Source: Massilia soli (GTDB lineage Bacteria; Pseudomonadota; Gammaproteobacteria; Burkholderiales; Burkholderiaceae_D). Taken from it: DNA of 64,000 nucleotides. This document shows positions 7,528 to 16,251 of this stretch, in pieces. The stretch is from positions 248,001 to 312,000 of the forward strand of contig NZ_JAFBIL020000008.1 of assembly GCF_016809835.1 (NCBI RefSeq), read 5' to 3'. A program made the translations under genes and the position numbers. Each line of letters begins with the position of its first letter. Position 1 is the first letter of the stretch. The notes under the pieces were generated by a model, which was given only the letters and a program-made list of their open reading frames with translations, was not told the DNA's origin and did no database searches.

Positions 7528-8268
7528 ATGGACCATTCAAACCACGTGCTGATTGTCGACGACGACAGCGAGATCCGCGAGCTGCTTGCGGCCTACCTGA
7601 CCAGGAACGGGTTGCGTGCGACGGCGGTCGGCAACGGGCGCCAGATGCGCGCCGTGCTGGCAGACACGCCGGTCGACCTGATCGTGCTTGACCTGATGCT
7701 GCCCGGCGAAGATGGCCTGAGCCTGTGCCGCGACCTGCGCGCCGGGCCTCACCGCAACATGCCGATCCTGATGCTGACGGCGCGTTCCGACGAGAGCGAC
7801 CGCATCCTGGGTCTCGAAATGGGGGCCGACGATTACCTGGTCAAGCCGTTCGCCGCGCGCGAACTGCTCGCCAGGATCAATTCCATCTTGCGCCGCGCGC
7901 GCATGCTGCCGCCTAACCTGCAGATCACCGAAGCGGCCAGCTTCATCTGCTTTGGCGACTGGCGCCTCGACACCGTGGGACGCCACCTGCTTGACGCGAA
8001 CGCGACGATGGTGGCCCTGACCGGCGCCGAGTACCGTTTGCTGCGCGTGTTCCTCGACCACCCGCAGCGCGTGCTCACGCGCGACCAGCTGCTCAACCTC
8101 ACGCAGGGGCGCGACGCCGACCAGTTCGACCGCTCGATCGACCTGCTGGTGAGCCGGCTGCGCCAGCGCCTTGGCGACGACGCGCGCGAACAGAAGTACA
8201 TCAAGACGCTGCGCAGCGAAGGCTACATCTTCTCGGCCAGCGTCACGCTGGACGGGGAAATACGGTGA
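7528..8268 (+). CDS. OmpR-family response regulator
   Basis: A 246-residue regulator: receiver domain (DDD at residues 11-13, phospho-acceptor Asp55 in VLDLMLPGEDG, Thr/Lys switch in LTARS and LVKPF) followed by a winged-helix DNA-binding domain (LTGAEYRLLRVFLDHPQRVLTRDQLL). A TTG start at 7510 is possible, but ATG 7528 leaves the normal short N-terminus. It overlaps the kinase gene by four bases (GTGA). The TGTATC repeats ahead of the operon have the spacing expected of its binding site, suggesting autoregulation of the thiol-redox operon. Confidence 0.94.
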   Translation: MDHSNHVLIVDDDSEIRELLAAYLTRNGLRATAVGNGRQMRAVLADTPVDLIVLDLMLPGEDGLSLCRDLRAGPHRNMPILMLTARSDESDRILGLEMGADDYLVKPFAARELLARINSILRRARMLPPNLQITEAASFICFGDWRLDTVGRHLLDANATMVALTGAEYRLLRVFLDHPQRVLTRDQLLNLTQGRDADQFDRSIDLLVSRLRQRLGDDAREQKYIKTLRSEGYIFSASVTLDGEIR

Positions 8269-9578
8269 TCCCACGTTCGCTGTTTGCGCGCCTGTCGATC
8301 ATCGTCATCGTCGGCATGCTGCTGGCGCAGACGCTGTCGTTCGCGATCACGCTCATGGAGCGCAACCAGGCCACCACCAAACTGATGATGGGCTATATCG
8401 AACGCGAAGTCGCCACGTCGGTCGCCCTGCTTGATCACCTCCCGGCCGACCAGCGCGCGCAGTGGCTCGACCGGCTGGCACGTCGCAGTTACACCTTCAT
8501 CCTCGGCCCCGGGATCGGCGGCCCGCCGCTGGACGCCGAATTGTCGGCGCAGGTGGCCGAGTCGATCAACACCGGCATCGGCAAGACCTACGCCCTGGCA
8601 GCGAACGCGGTCTCAGGCGAGCGCGAACGCTTGCAGGTGCACCTGCAGCTAAGCGACGGCAGCCCGCTCACCATCGATATCCGGCCGATGCCGGGAGTAC
8701 CGCTGTCGCCCTGGCTGCCGCTGGTACTGGCCGGGCAGCTGATCCTGCTGGCTGTGGCGTGCTGGCTGGCGGTGCGGCTGGCTACTCGCCCGCTGCTGCA
8801 GCTGGCGCACGCCGCCGACACGCTCGGACCGGATCTCAAAGCGAATCCCTTGCCTGAAGACGGCCCGACCGAGGTGGCGCGCGCGGCGCGCGCCTTTAAC
8901 GCCATGCAGGAGCGAATCGGCATGTATGTGGCCGACCGCATCCAGATCCTGGCGGCGATCTCGCACGACCTGCAAACACCGATCACGCGCATGCGGCTGC
9001 GCCTCGACCTGATGGACGAAGGCCACGAACAGGACAAGATGCGCCAGGACCTGCAGCAGATGGAGGCACTGGTGCGTGAGGGCGTCGAGTATGCGCGCAC
9101 CTTGCACGGAACCGCCGAGGAAGCGCGCCGCATCGACATCGACGGCCTGCTCGACACGATGGTGTGCGACTACACCGACGCCGGCCAGCGGGTCCGCCTG
9201 CATGGCCAGCTCGGCGCGCCGCTGCTGGCGCGCCCGCATGCGCTGCGCCGCGTGGTCGGCAACCTGATCGACAATGCGCTCAAATACGCCGGCGCGGCCG
9301 ACGTATCGGTGGCGGAAGGCGAGGACGGCACGGTGCGCATTACCGTGGCCGACCCCGGCCCCGGCATTCCGCCCGAGCTGCTCGATACCGTGTTCACGCC
9401 GTTCTACCGGCTCGAAGGCTCGCGCAACCGCGATACCGGCGGCACCGGGCTAGGCCTGGCGATCGCGCGCCAGTTGTCGCTGGCCATGGATGGGGAACTG
9501 TCGCTGGCGAACCGCGACGGCGGCGGACTCGCGGCGACACTGGTTTTGCCATCGCGCCTGCGCGTGACCGACGCGTAA
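8265..9578 (+). CDS. EnvZ-type sensor histidine kinase
   Basis: A 437-residue inner-membrane kinase: two transmembrane helices (about residues 10-30 and 145-170) enclosing a periplasmic sensor of ~115 residues, a HAMP linker, the dimerisation box AAISHDLQTPITRMRLRLD with phospho-accepting His234, and the ATPase boxes NLIDNALKYAG, DPGPGIP and GTGLGLAIARQ. It starts with GTG inside the stop of the regulator gene, so both partners are co-translated. Its link to CcdA and a periplasmic thioredoxin suggests sensing of a periplasmic redox or envelope stress, which is inference. Confidence 0.94.
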   Translation: MIPRSLFARLSIIVIVGMLLAQTLSFAITLMERNQATTKLMMGYIEREVATSVALLDHLPADQRAQWLDRLARRSYTFILGPGIGGPPLDAELSAQVAESINTGIGKTYALAANAVSGERERLQVHLQLSDGSPLTIDIRPMPGVPLSPWLPLVLAGQLILLAVACWLAVRLATRPLLQLAHAADTLGPDLKANPLPEDGPTEVARAARAFNAMQERIGMYVADRIQILAAISHDLQTPITRMRLRLDLMDEGHEQDKMRQDLQQMEALVREGVEYARTLHGTAEEARRIDIDGLLDTMVCDYTDAGQRVRLHGQLGAPLLARPHALRRVVGNLIDNALKYAGAADVSVAEGEDGTVRITVADPGPGIPPELLDTVFTPFYRLEGSRNRDTGGTGLGLAIARQLSLAMDGELSLANRDGGGLAATLVLPSRLRVTDA

Positions 9579-9823
9579 AAATCGGGCTCGCTCGCAGGCC
9601 GGGGCGCTTCGGCCCGGTTGGCCGCGGACGCCCGCTCGCGGCGGCAAACGATGCAGCTGGTCGTGGTGCCCGCTTCCAGCAGCACGATGGCGCCGAGCCT
9701 GTTTTCACGGCTGGTGCTGTCGCTGTTGATCCACAGCCCGGTCGCGCCGGCCTGCGTCGCGAACGCTACGGCGATGGCCGCGCAGGCCCTGCGTAAAGGT
9801 GCTGCCATGGCCCTCTCCATCAT
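9404..9823 (-). CDS. Doubtful secreted small protein
   Basis: The open frame encodes MMERAMAAPLRRACAAIAVA followed by FATQAGATG, which looks like a signal peptide, then a short region with two cysteines (CIVC). The start overlaps the stop of the short frame upstream (ATGA), as in coupled genes. Against it, the last 175 bases lie antisense to the kinase gene and their composition there looks like a shadow reading. The true protein may be shorter or absent. Confidence 0.22.
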   Translation of the reverse strand: MMERAMAAPLRRACAAIAVAFATQAGATGLWINSDSTSRENRLGAIVLLEAGTTTSCIVCRRERASAANRAEAPRPASEPDFYASVTRRRDGKTSVAASPPPSRFASDSSPSMASDNWRAIARPSPVPPVSRLREPSSR

Positions 9824-10090
9824 GAAAGCGCAACGGCGTCGCTGACCGTCGGCGCGCCCGGTTGAGCGATGCTGCGGACAAGCGCCGGAGGCATCGCGCC
9901 GAACAAGCGGCGGCTGGGATTGAACGGATCGGTCACGGGTCTCTCCCACAGGAATTTGGATTGCATGTGCTGCAACGAGACCTGATTACACCGCGCCGCC
10001 GTATCCGGGGTATGTCCGCGGCGGCCGGGTTCTGCCATGTTGTGTACCAGTTAGCCGCTCAGATACATTGGCTTACAGAACCCGCTCCTG
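9579..10090. other. 512-bp stretch without a confident gene
   Basis: Only two weak minus-strand frames are visible: a 48-residue one at 9820-9966 (MQSKFLWERPVTDPF...) and the overlapping signal-peptide-like one after it, joined by an ATGA overlap. The pairing is suggestive of a small two-gene unit, but neither resembles a family I know and there is no clear ribosome site. No strong terminator or repeat was seen. Confidence 0.5.
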
Positions 10091-11059
10091 TTAGTCCAGC
10101 TTGATGGCCTTCGCCTTGATGACCTTGCCCCACTTCTCGCGTTCGCCTCTGGCGTACGCGCCCATCTCGGCCGGGGTCCCCGGGATGGCTTCAAGACCCA
10201 GGGCCTGGAAGCGCGCCTTGGCGGCGTCGCTGTTGACTGCCGTAACCAGCGCCTTATTCAAGGTCGCGACGGTGGCGGCGGGCGTATTGGCCGGTGCGAC
10301 CATGCCTTGCCAGGCGTATGCTTCAAACCCTTTCAGCCCCTGTTCGTCGAGTGTCGGAATGGTGTCGAAGCCGGCAACGCGCTTCAGGCTCGCCACGCCG
10401 ATGGCCTTGAGCTTGCCGGCGCGGATATGCGGCCCGCCGACGGCAGTATCGACGATCATGAAGGGAACCTGCCCTGCCAGCACATCCTGAACCGCAGGCG
10501 CGGCGCCCTTGTAAGGCGCGTGCAGCAGTTTGAGCCCGGTCGCGTCCGAGAACAGCTCGGTGGCCAGATGGTGCGGACTGCCAGCGCCAGGCGTGCCGAA
10601 GGCGACCGCGTTGGGTTGCGCTTTGGCCCAGGCCAGGAACTCCTTGAGGTCTTTGGCCGGCACCTGCGGATTGACCACCAGAATCATCGGAAACCGCGCG
10701 ATCAGCCCGACCGGCGCAAAGTCCTGCTCCGCGCTGTAACCGGGTTTGCTGTACAGGAACTGGTTTGCCGCCAGGGTTGCGGTGTCGGCCGTCAGCACCA
10801 CGTGGCCGTCGGCCTTCGCCTTGGCCGCGTAGGCCGCGCCGATATTGGTCCCGGCGCCCGGCTTGTTGTTGATGATGATCGGCTGTCCCAGCGACTTGGC
10901 CATCTCGGCCGCGATCACCCGCGCCACGACATCGGACCCGCCGCCAGCCGCATAAGGCACCACCCATTCGATGGTTCCAGTCGGGAACGCGTTCGCCATC
11001 GCGGGAATGGCAACTGCGATTGCGGCCAGGCACTGCCAGGTTTTGGTCCAGAATGTCAT
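10091..11059 (-). CDS. Bug-family (TctC) extracytoplasmic solute receptor
   Basis: A 322-residue periplasmic binding protein of the tripartite tricarboxylate / Bug family, which is greatly expanded in Burkholderiales. A signal peptide (cleavage after AMANA, about residue 23) is followed by IEWVVPYAAGGGSDVVARVIA, QPIIINNKPGAGTNIGA and HVVLTAD, all hallmark stretches of the family. GGAG lies nine bases before ATG 11059. The membrane partners TctA/TctB are not adjacent, which is common for these receptors. The ligand, usually a carboxylate or amide, cannot be predicted. Confidence 0.93.
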   Translation of the reverse strand: MTFWTKTWQCLAAIAVAIPAMANAFPTGTIEWVVPYAAGGGSDVVARVIAAEMAKSLGQPIIINNKPGAGTNIGAAYAAKAKADGHVVLTADTATLAANQFLYSKPGYSAEQDFAPVGLIARFPMILVVNPQVPAKDLKEFLAWAKAQPNAVAFGTPGAGSPHHLATELFSDATGLKLLHAPYKGAAPAVQDVLAGQVPFMIVDTAVGGPHIRAGKLKAIGVASLKRVAGFDTIPTLDEQGLKGFEAYAWQGMVAPANTPAATVATLNKALVTAVNSDAAKARFQALGLEAIPGTPAEMGAYARGEREKWGKVIKAKAIKLD

Positions 11060-11317
11060 GTAGGTCTCCGTGAATGTTAGATTGGGATACGCCATATGCG
11101 GCTGTTGAGAGAATAGCATCAGCAGCTTTGCAAGGGTTACCTGCTCCAGGGAGGAACGGCAGCCGCGTGAATATACTCAGGTGTCTTGAACCGGACATGG
11201 TGTTCATCCGTTTGGATTGTCGAGTCGCTTTTCTGGTACGAAGGCGCGTGTGTCAGTCGCCATGCCAGCGTGACTTTGCTAGAGTCGAGACATCGGGGAG
11301 CGGAACAGGAGCATGCC

Positions 11318-12103
11318 ATGGACCTCTCAACCAGGGCTGTTTTCGTGCTATTACTCGCTTTAGCCGGCACGGCCGTGGCCGAGCCGGTAACGGTCACCAC
11401 GCGTTCGACCGGCACAACGGCGCCGGACGCGACGATCATGATGGCACTGGGCCTGAAACAAGTTCCAGCCACAGCGTCGCTTCCCTACGCCCTGACACTG
11501 ACCTCGCACTTCGACTCCGACGATCCGTGGGCCCGTGACCACGGCATCAACGAAGGCGGCGAGGTGATGGTCGACTTTCTGATTGGGGGCCAGGCCTACC
11601 ATTACAAAGGCAGCGCTACCAGCAAGGTCGAGCGTACCTCGGTGTCGGTTTTCGACAGCTATCAGCATCGGGGCTGGTTTGATATCAGCGCGCCCGACGC
11701 CGGCTTCACGGTGCAGTTCTATAACGATGTATATTATTTGCCGGGCAGTAGCGGTCAAGCGGGACCGTTGACGCCCTTCGACGCCACCGAAAAATCGGGA
11801 AAGGATGTGTTCGGCCACTCCGCGGTCATCATGTATCCCGACAATCCGGATGTGCCGCTCAGGTGGGCGATGGATGCGACCGTCGCGACCATCGCCGTCC
11901 AGGTGGCGGTCGTGCCCGAGCCGCCGCAAGTCGCCTTGCTCGCCGCTGGCCTGTTGACGCTAGCGATGCGGCTGCGCGCGAGTAGCGTCCGCCGTAGCGC
12001 AGCCACGGCGCACCTTCGTCAGGCGCGCAAGGCCCCAGCCTGCATCCTGCGCCACGCCAGCGGCGCAGTGCCCATCTGCAGGTGGAAGCTGCGGCTCAGG
12101 TGA
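11318..12103 (+). CDS. Exosortase-sorted (VPEP) secreted protein with abnormal tail
   Basis: A 261-residue protein with a signal peptide (cleavage after AVA, about residue 21), a ~200-residue extracellular domain of unknown function, and a sorting signal VVPEPPQVALLAAGLLTLAMRLR. Such VPEP-helix-Arg tails are cut and anchored by exosortase in polysaccharide-producing proteobacteria. Normally the protein stops a few residues after the basic cluster, but here the frame continues for about 40 residues into DNA that codes on the other strand for an AraC protein, suggesting a recent frameshift or lost stop. AGGAG stands seven bases before the ATG. No exosortase gene is in the window. Confidence 0.75.
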   Translation: MDLSTRAVFVLLLALAGTAVAEPVTVTTRSTGTTAPDATIMMALGLKQVPATASLPYALTLTSHFDSDDPWARDHGINEGGEVMVDFLIGGQAYHYKGSATSKVERTSVSVFDSYQHRGWFDISAPDAGFTVQFYNDVYYLPGSSGQAGPLTPFDATEKSGKDVFGHSAVIMYPDNPDVPLRWAMDATVATIAVQVAVVPEPPQVALLAAGLLTLAMRLRASSVRRSAATAHLRQARKAPACILRHASGAVPICRWKLRLR

Positions 12104-12399
12104 GCCTGGTCGGAGAAGCCGCAGGCATGGGCGATGGCAGTGAGCGGCTGGTCGGTGGCGAGCATTTCGCGGCAAGCCGCCTGGACCCGCCGCTGCAGGA
12201 TAAACAGCCGCGGCGACAATCCGGTCGCCTGCTTGAAGGCGCGCGTGAAATGGCTGGCGCTGAGCGCGCACTGCGAGGCCAGGTGGCAGCTGCGCAACGG
12301 CTGATCGAGGTGATGGTCGATATACGCCACCACGCGCTGCAGCTGCCATCGCGGCAATGCCGTTCGAGCGCCCGCCTTGCTGGAAATTGCTTGCTTCAC
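12019..12399 (-). CDS. AraC-type regulator lacking a sensor domain
   Basis: A 126-residue protein consisting almost only of the AraC double helix-turn-helix: VVAYIDHHLDQPLRSCHLA, ALSASHFTRAFKQATGLSP, and the second half with LTAIAHACGFSDQAHLSRSF. It begins with GTG and has GGGAG seven bases upstream. No ligand-binding domain is encoded, so it may act constitutively or through protein contacts. It follows the LuxR-type regulator on the same strand after 112 bases and overlaps the end of the convergent VPEP protein by 85 bases. Target genes are unknown. Confidence 0.88.
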   Translation of the reverse strand: MKQAISSKAGARTALPRWQLQRVVAYIDHHLDQPLRSCHLASQCALSASHFTRAFKQATGLSPRLFILQRRVQAACREMLATDQPLTAIAHACGFSDQAHLSRSFHLQMGTAPLAWRRMQAGALRA

Positions 12400-12511
12400 T
12401 CTTGCTCCCGTCAGGCGATATCGTCATGACATCGTGCCAGTTTTTCACGGGAGCCGGCAGGCCTATACGGGTGGGAAACATCTACACGAAAGTGTTGGCG
12501 CGAGCCTGGTA

Positions 12512-13144
12512 TCAGACGTCAATGAATCCCCGTTCGATGCCGATCGTAACGGCGTGAGTGCGGTTGTTCGCGCCCAGCTTGGCCGTGATGGTGCGCAGGT
12601 AGCCCTTGATCGTATCTTCCGACAGGTTCAGCGCAAGTCCGACGTCGCGGTTGGAATAGCCGCGCGCCAGCAACTGCAGCACCTGCACCTCGCGTGCGCT
12701 CAGGCTGTCCTGCCCGACAATGCCGGCAATGTCGGCGGCGATCTCCGGCGCGAAGTAGCGCCGCCCGGCGGCCAGTGCGCGAATCGCCTCGCACAGTTCC
12801 TTGCGCAGCGCGCTCTTGAGCAGGTAGGCGCGCGCGCCCGCTTTCACCGCGTGCAGCAGGCGCGCGTCGCCGCGGTAGGTGGTCAGGATGGCCAGCTGCG
12901 CATCCGGAAATTCGGTCCTGATCGCTTCAATTGCCTCGATCCCGTTCATGCCCGGCATCTGCAGGTCGATCAGGGCCACATCCGGGCGCAGCGCGCGGTA
13001 CAGGCGTACCGCCTCGGCGCCGTCGCCAGCTTCGCCGGCGACCTCCATGTCGGGCTGGCTGTCGATCACCGCGGCGATTCCTTCGCGCATCAGCGGATGG
13101 TCATCGGCGACCAGCACCCGTATGCTCTTGTGCGTCTCTGTCAC
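12512..13144 (-). CDS. NarL/LuxR-family response regulator
   Basis: A 210-residue regulator with a receiver domain (DDHPLMREGI, phospho-acceptor Asp60 in IDLQMPGMNG, Lys in LLKSA) and a C-terminal LuxR helix-turn-helix (LSAREVQVLQLLARGYSNRDVGLALNLSEDTIKGYL). It starts with GTG, with AAGGATT upstream, nine bases after the kinase gene. The pair forms a two-component system; the regulated genes are not evident, though the neighbouring DUF1275 and AraC genes are candidates. Confidence 0.94.
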   Translation of the reverse strand: MTETHKSIRVLVADDHPLMREGIAAVIDSQPDMEVAGEAGDGAEAVRLYRALRPDVALIDLQMPGMNGIEAIEAIRTEFPDAQLAILTTYRGDARLLHAVKAGARAYLLKSALRKELCEAIRALAAGRRYFAPEIAADIAGIVGQDSLSAREVQVLQLLARGYSNRDVGLALNLSEDTIKGYLRTITAKLGANNRTHAVTIGIERGFIDV

Positions 13145-13153
13145 ATCGAATCC

Positions 13154-16100
13154 TTATCGCGATAAAAAGCCGCGCCAGCCTGCCTGGCGGCCATGGCTGC
13201 GACGATAGGCCATCCTTGCTGGCAGGCTGAGCGTGATGGCCGCACCGCGGGTGGCGCCGCTGCACACCTCGAGGCTGGCACCAATTCGTTCGGCGCGCTC
13301 GTGCATGCCGCGCAGCCCCCAGTGGTCCGGCCGTCCTTGCGGCGACAGGAAGGCCGGATCGATACCGCGACCGTCGTCGGAAATGGTCAGTCCGAAGACT
13401 TCTTGCCCGTACCCGATCTCGGCCCGGATCTGGCGCGCGCCCGCGTGCGCGAACGCGTTGACGATGGCCTCATGCGCGATCCGGTAAACCTCGTCCAGCA
13501 CCACCGGCAACAGCGGCTTTACCTGGCCGGCCAGATGAACCGAGAAACCGCGGCCCGACTGCTGCGCCAGTTCTGCACCCACCGCCGCCAGCGCCTGCTG
13601 CAGGCCGCGCGCATCCTGCGGCCCGCTGCGCAGGTCGCGCACCCGGTCGCGCCCCTCGACCAGCACCTGGTCGGCGCGGTCCAGCGCCTGCTCCAGGCTG
13701 GCGCGCGCGGGCGCATCCTGGGGCATGCTGCCGGCCACGGCATGAAAGCGCAGTACCAGCCCCTGCACACCCTGCAGCAGGGTGTCGTGCAGCTCGCGCG
13801 CGATGCGCTCGCGCTCGCGGTGACGCTCTTCCAGGCGGTCGCGCAGGCGCTGGGCGGCGCGGCGCATATTGATTTTATATGCCAGCCACAGGCTGCCTGC
13901 CGCCAGCGTGGCCATCAGGGCCAGGAACAGCGGCTCGCGATAGAACGCCAGCGCGATGTTAAAGGAAAACGTCGCCTCTTGCGTGCTCGACATGCCGTCC
14001 TTGTTCAGCGCCATCACGCGGAACGTATAGTTCCCGGGACCGAGCCCGGTGTAGCTGGCCTGCCGTTCGCGCCCGGCGTCTTGCCAGTCGGCATCGAAGC
14101 CGTCGAGGCGGTAGCGGAAGTTGAGCTGTTCCGGCGCCGACAGGCTCAGCGCGGTGTAATCGACCGTGACCCGCTGCGTGCCTGAGCCCAGCGCCAGCGG
14201 CGCGGCGGTGCCGACCCTGGCGCCATCGACGCTGACCGATTCGATCACCACCGTCGGTCCGGGATGCTGCGATGGCGGGCGTGCCGGGTCGATCCACGCG
14301 ACCCCGCCGCTGGTCGAGAACCAGAGCCGGCCGTCGCTGCTGCGCACCGCGGTCGGCAGCGGCAGCACCTGGTACGGGTCGTTGGCCAGGCCGCCCATCA
14401 GGTCGAACGAGCGGTAGCGGATCCGGTGCTGGGGATCGGCGGCGGCGCGGCGCAATTCGGCCACCGTCAGCTGGAAGATGCCCGAGCGCGTATGCAGCCA
14501 CAGGTCAACGCCGCGGCCGTCGCGCACCGGCACCGGGACCATCGCGTAGATATTGTTGAACAAGCCGTTTTCCGGCAGTTGCAGGCGCTGGAAACGGCCG
14601 CCGTCGATGTAGCCGACGCCGCGCTGCCCGCCGACCCAGGTCCTGCCGCCGTGCTGCGCCAGCGCGGTGACGTGGCCGATGTCGAGCCCGTCGTCGCTGG
14701 TCCAGCGCAGCTCCTCGCTGCCGCGGCGCGCCACCAGCAGGCTGTCGCGGTAGCCGAACCACAGCCAGCCGCCGGGCGCAGCCAGCGCGCTGACCGGCAT
14801 GCGCTGGTTGGCCAGCGCCGACACCGGCGGCTCGGCGCGCCATTGCCCGCCGCGCAGGCGGAACAGGCCGACCCGGTTGATCGACACCCACAAGTCGCCG
14901 GCAGCGTCGCGCGCCATCGCCCGTACCGGCGTCTCCATCCCGGGCGCGCCGGGCAGCGCCGCGACGCGCTCAAGCGCATTGCCGCGCGAACGCCAGATGC
15001 CCGACGGGCCGCCCATCCAGACCGTCCCGCTGCTGTCGGTCATGGCGCTGTTGACCGGCGCCGGCATCGCCATCTGCTCGACCAGGTCGCCCACCATGCG
15101 CATTGCCGGACGATTGCTGGGCCCGCCCCAGACGCTGCCGTCGGCGCCCGCCGCCAGCGCGAAATTGAGGGCGCCGGCGGGAAACGCCGCCGGCATCAGG
15201 GTACGCGGCCGGAACCTGTCGAGGCCGGCGTTGGTGCCGACCCACATGTTGCCCTCGCTGTCTTCGTGCATCTTCCAGATGAAGTCGGAACTGAGGCCCT
15301 GCCTGGCCGTAAACACCGTGGCGCTGTCGAGCGCTGCCAGATTCACGGGCTGGGCGATGTGGCGGATGCCCTGCCCGGTGGTGCTGAGCCACAGGCTGCC
15401 GGCCCGGTCGAACAGCAGGCCGATCGCGGCCGCCTTCATCTGCCTGCTGGCAGTGGTCACTTGTCCCTTGTCGAGCACCACGCGGTGCAGCGTACCGCCG
15501 TAGCGCTCGGCAACCCAGATCGCGCCGTCAGGCGCCTGGGCGATCTGGCTGACCGTGTCGACCGCGAGACCGGTATCCACAAAGCTGCGCGAGCCCTCGG
15601 GCAGGTACAGCAGGCGCTTGCCGCTGGCTGCCCACAGCACGCCGTCGCGGTCGGTGAAGACGGCGCGCGCGTTGGCGCCGGCGAACCCCCAGTCGGCACC
15701 GATGCGCTGCCAGCGCCCGCCGGCATAGCGCGCCAGGCCGTCGTCGGCGGCGGCCCAGATCGCACCGCCGCGGTCGCGCGCCAGGCTGTAGATCACGCCG
15801 TCGGGCAAGCCTGCGCCGACCGGGAACGCGCGCATGGCGCCGTCGCGGATCACGCGCACCCCGCCGTAGCGCAAGCCGACCCACAGCTCGTCGCCGACCA
15901 CCAGCAGCGATGCGACGATATTGAGCGTATTGCGCGCCGCTGCTTCGTAGCGCACGAAGCGCATGCCATCGAAGCGGAACAGCGAATCGTTGGTGCCCAG
16001 CCACAGGTAGCCGTCGCGGGTCTGGGCGATGGCGCCGACCTGGCTCGGCCCGCCATCGGCGGACAGCCAGCGCCGGTGCTCCATGCTGTCGAGCGAGCGC

Positions 16101-16180
16101 TCCTGCGCGCCGGCGGGCACGGCCAGAAGCGAGCACAGCAACAGCAGCGCGCCGAACAGCAATTGTCGCGTGACTTTCAT
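13154..16180 (-). CDS. Giant sensor kinase with periplasmic beta-propeller and Y_Y_Y domain
   Basis: A 1008-residue hybrid-sized sensor. After a signal peptide (cleavage after AGAQ) come about 12-14 propeller-type repeats of the form DGYLWLGTNDSLFRFDG, then a Y_Y_Y immunoglobulin-like domain (LNFRYRLDGFDADWQDAG...YTGLGPGNYTFRVMA), one transmembrane helix near residues 755-780, a HisKA_3 dimerisation segment (RERIARELHDTLLQGVQGL, phospho-His near residue 797) and a HATPase (EAIVNAFAHAGA, DDGRGID, WGLRGMHERA). The layout is that of NarX-class kinases fused to propeller sensors. The ligand is likely a polymer or glycan fragment by analogy, which is inference. Confidence 0.93.
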   Translation of the reverse strand: MKVTRQLLFGALLLLCSLLAVPAGAQERSLDSMEHRRWLSADGGPSQVGAIAQTRDGYLWLGTNDSLFRFDGMRFVRYEAAARNTLNIVASLLVVGDELWVGLRYGGVRVIRDGAMRAFPVGAGLPDGVIYSLARDRGGAIWAAADDGLARYAGGRWQRIGADWGFAGANARAVFTDRDGVLWAASGKRLLYLPEGSRSFVDTGLAVDTVSQIAQAPDGAIWVAERYGGTLHRVVLDKGQVTTASRQMKAAAIGLLFDRAGSLWLSTTGQGIRHIAQPVNLAALDSATVFTARQGLSSDFIWKMHEDSEGNMWVGTNAGLDRFRPRTLMPAAFPAGALNFALAAGADGSVWGGPSNRPAMRMVGDLVEQMAMPAPVNSAMTDSSGTVWMGGPSGIWRSRGNALERVAALPGAPGMETPVRAMARDAAGDLWVSINRVGLFRLRGGQWRAEPPVSALANQRMPVSALAAPGGWLWFGYRDSLLVARRGSEELRWTSDDGLDIGHVTALAQHGGRTWVGGQRGVGYIDGGRFQRLQLPENGLFNNIYAMVPVPVRDGRGVDLWLHTRSGIFQLTVAELRRAAADPQHRIRYRSFDLMGGLANDPYQVLPLPTAVRSSDGRLWFSTSGGVAWIDPARPPSQHPGPTVVIESVSVDGARVGTAAPLALGSGTQRVTVDYTALSLSAPEQLNFRYRLDGFDADWQDAGRERQASYTGLGPGNYTFRVMALNKDGMSSTQEATFSFNIALAFYREPLFLALMATLAAGSLWLAYKINMRRAAQRLRDRLEERHRERERIARELHDTLLQGVQGLVLRFHAVAGSMPQDAPARASLEQALDRADQVLVEGRDRVRDLRSGPQDARGLQQALAAVGAELAQQSGRGFSVHLAGQVKPLLPVVLDEVYRIAHEAIVNAFAHAGARQIRAEIGYGQEVFGLTISDDGRGIDPAFLSPQGRPDHWGLRGMHERAERIGASLEVCSGATRGAAITLSLPARMAYRRSHGRQAGWRGFLSR

Positions 16181-16251
16181 CGGCCGATGATAGCACCGGC
16201 TAGCTGGCGCAGCCACAGCCAGCCCGGCGGGTCAGAAGCCATGGCGCATGC

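Noticed and set aside
12488-12499. ACAC-GAAA-GTGT mini-hairpin after the LuxR-type regulator gene
   Set aside because: A 4-bp stem without a T tract is too small to call a terminator.
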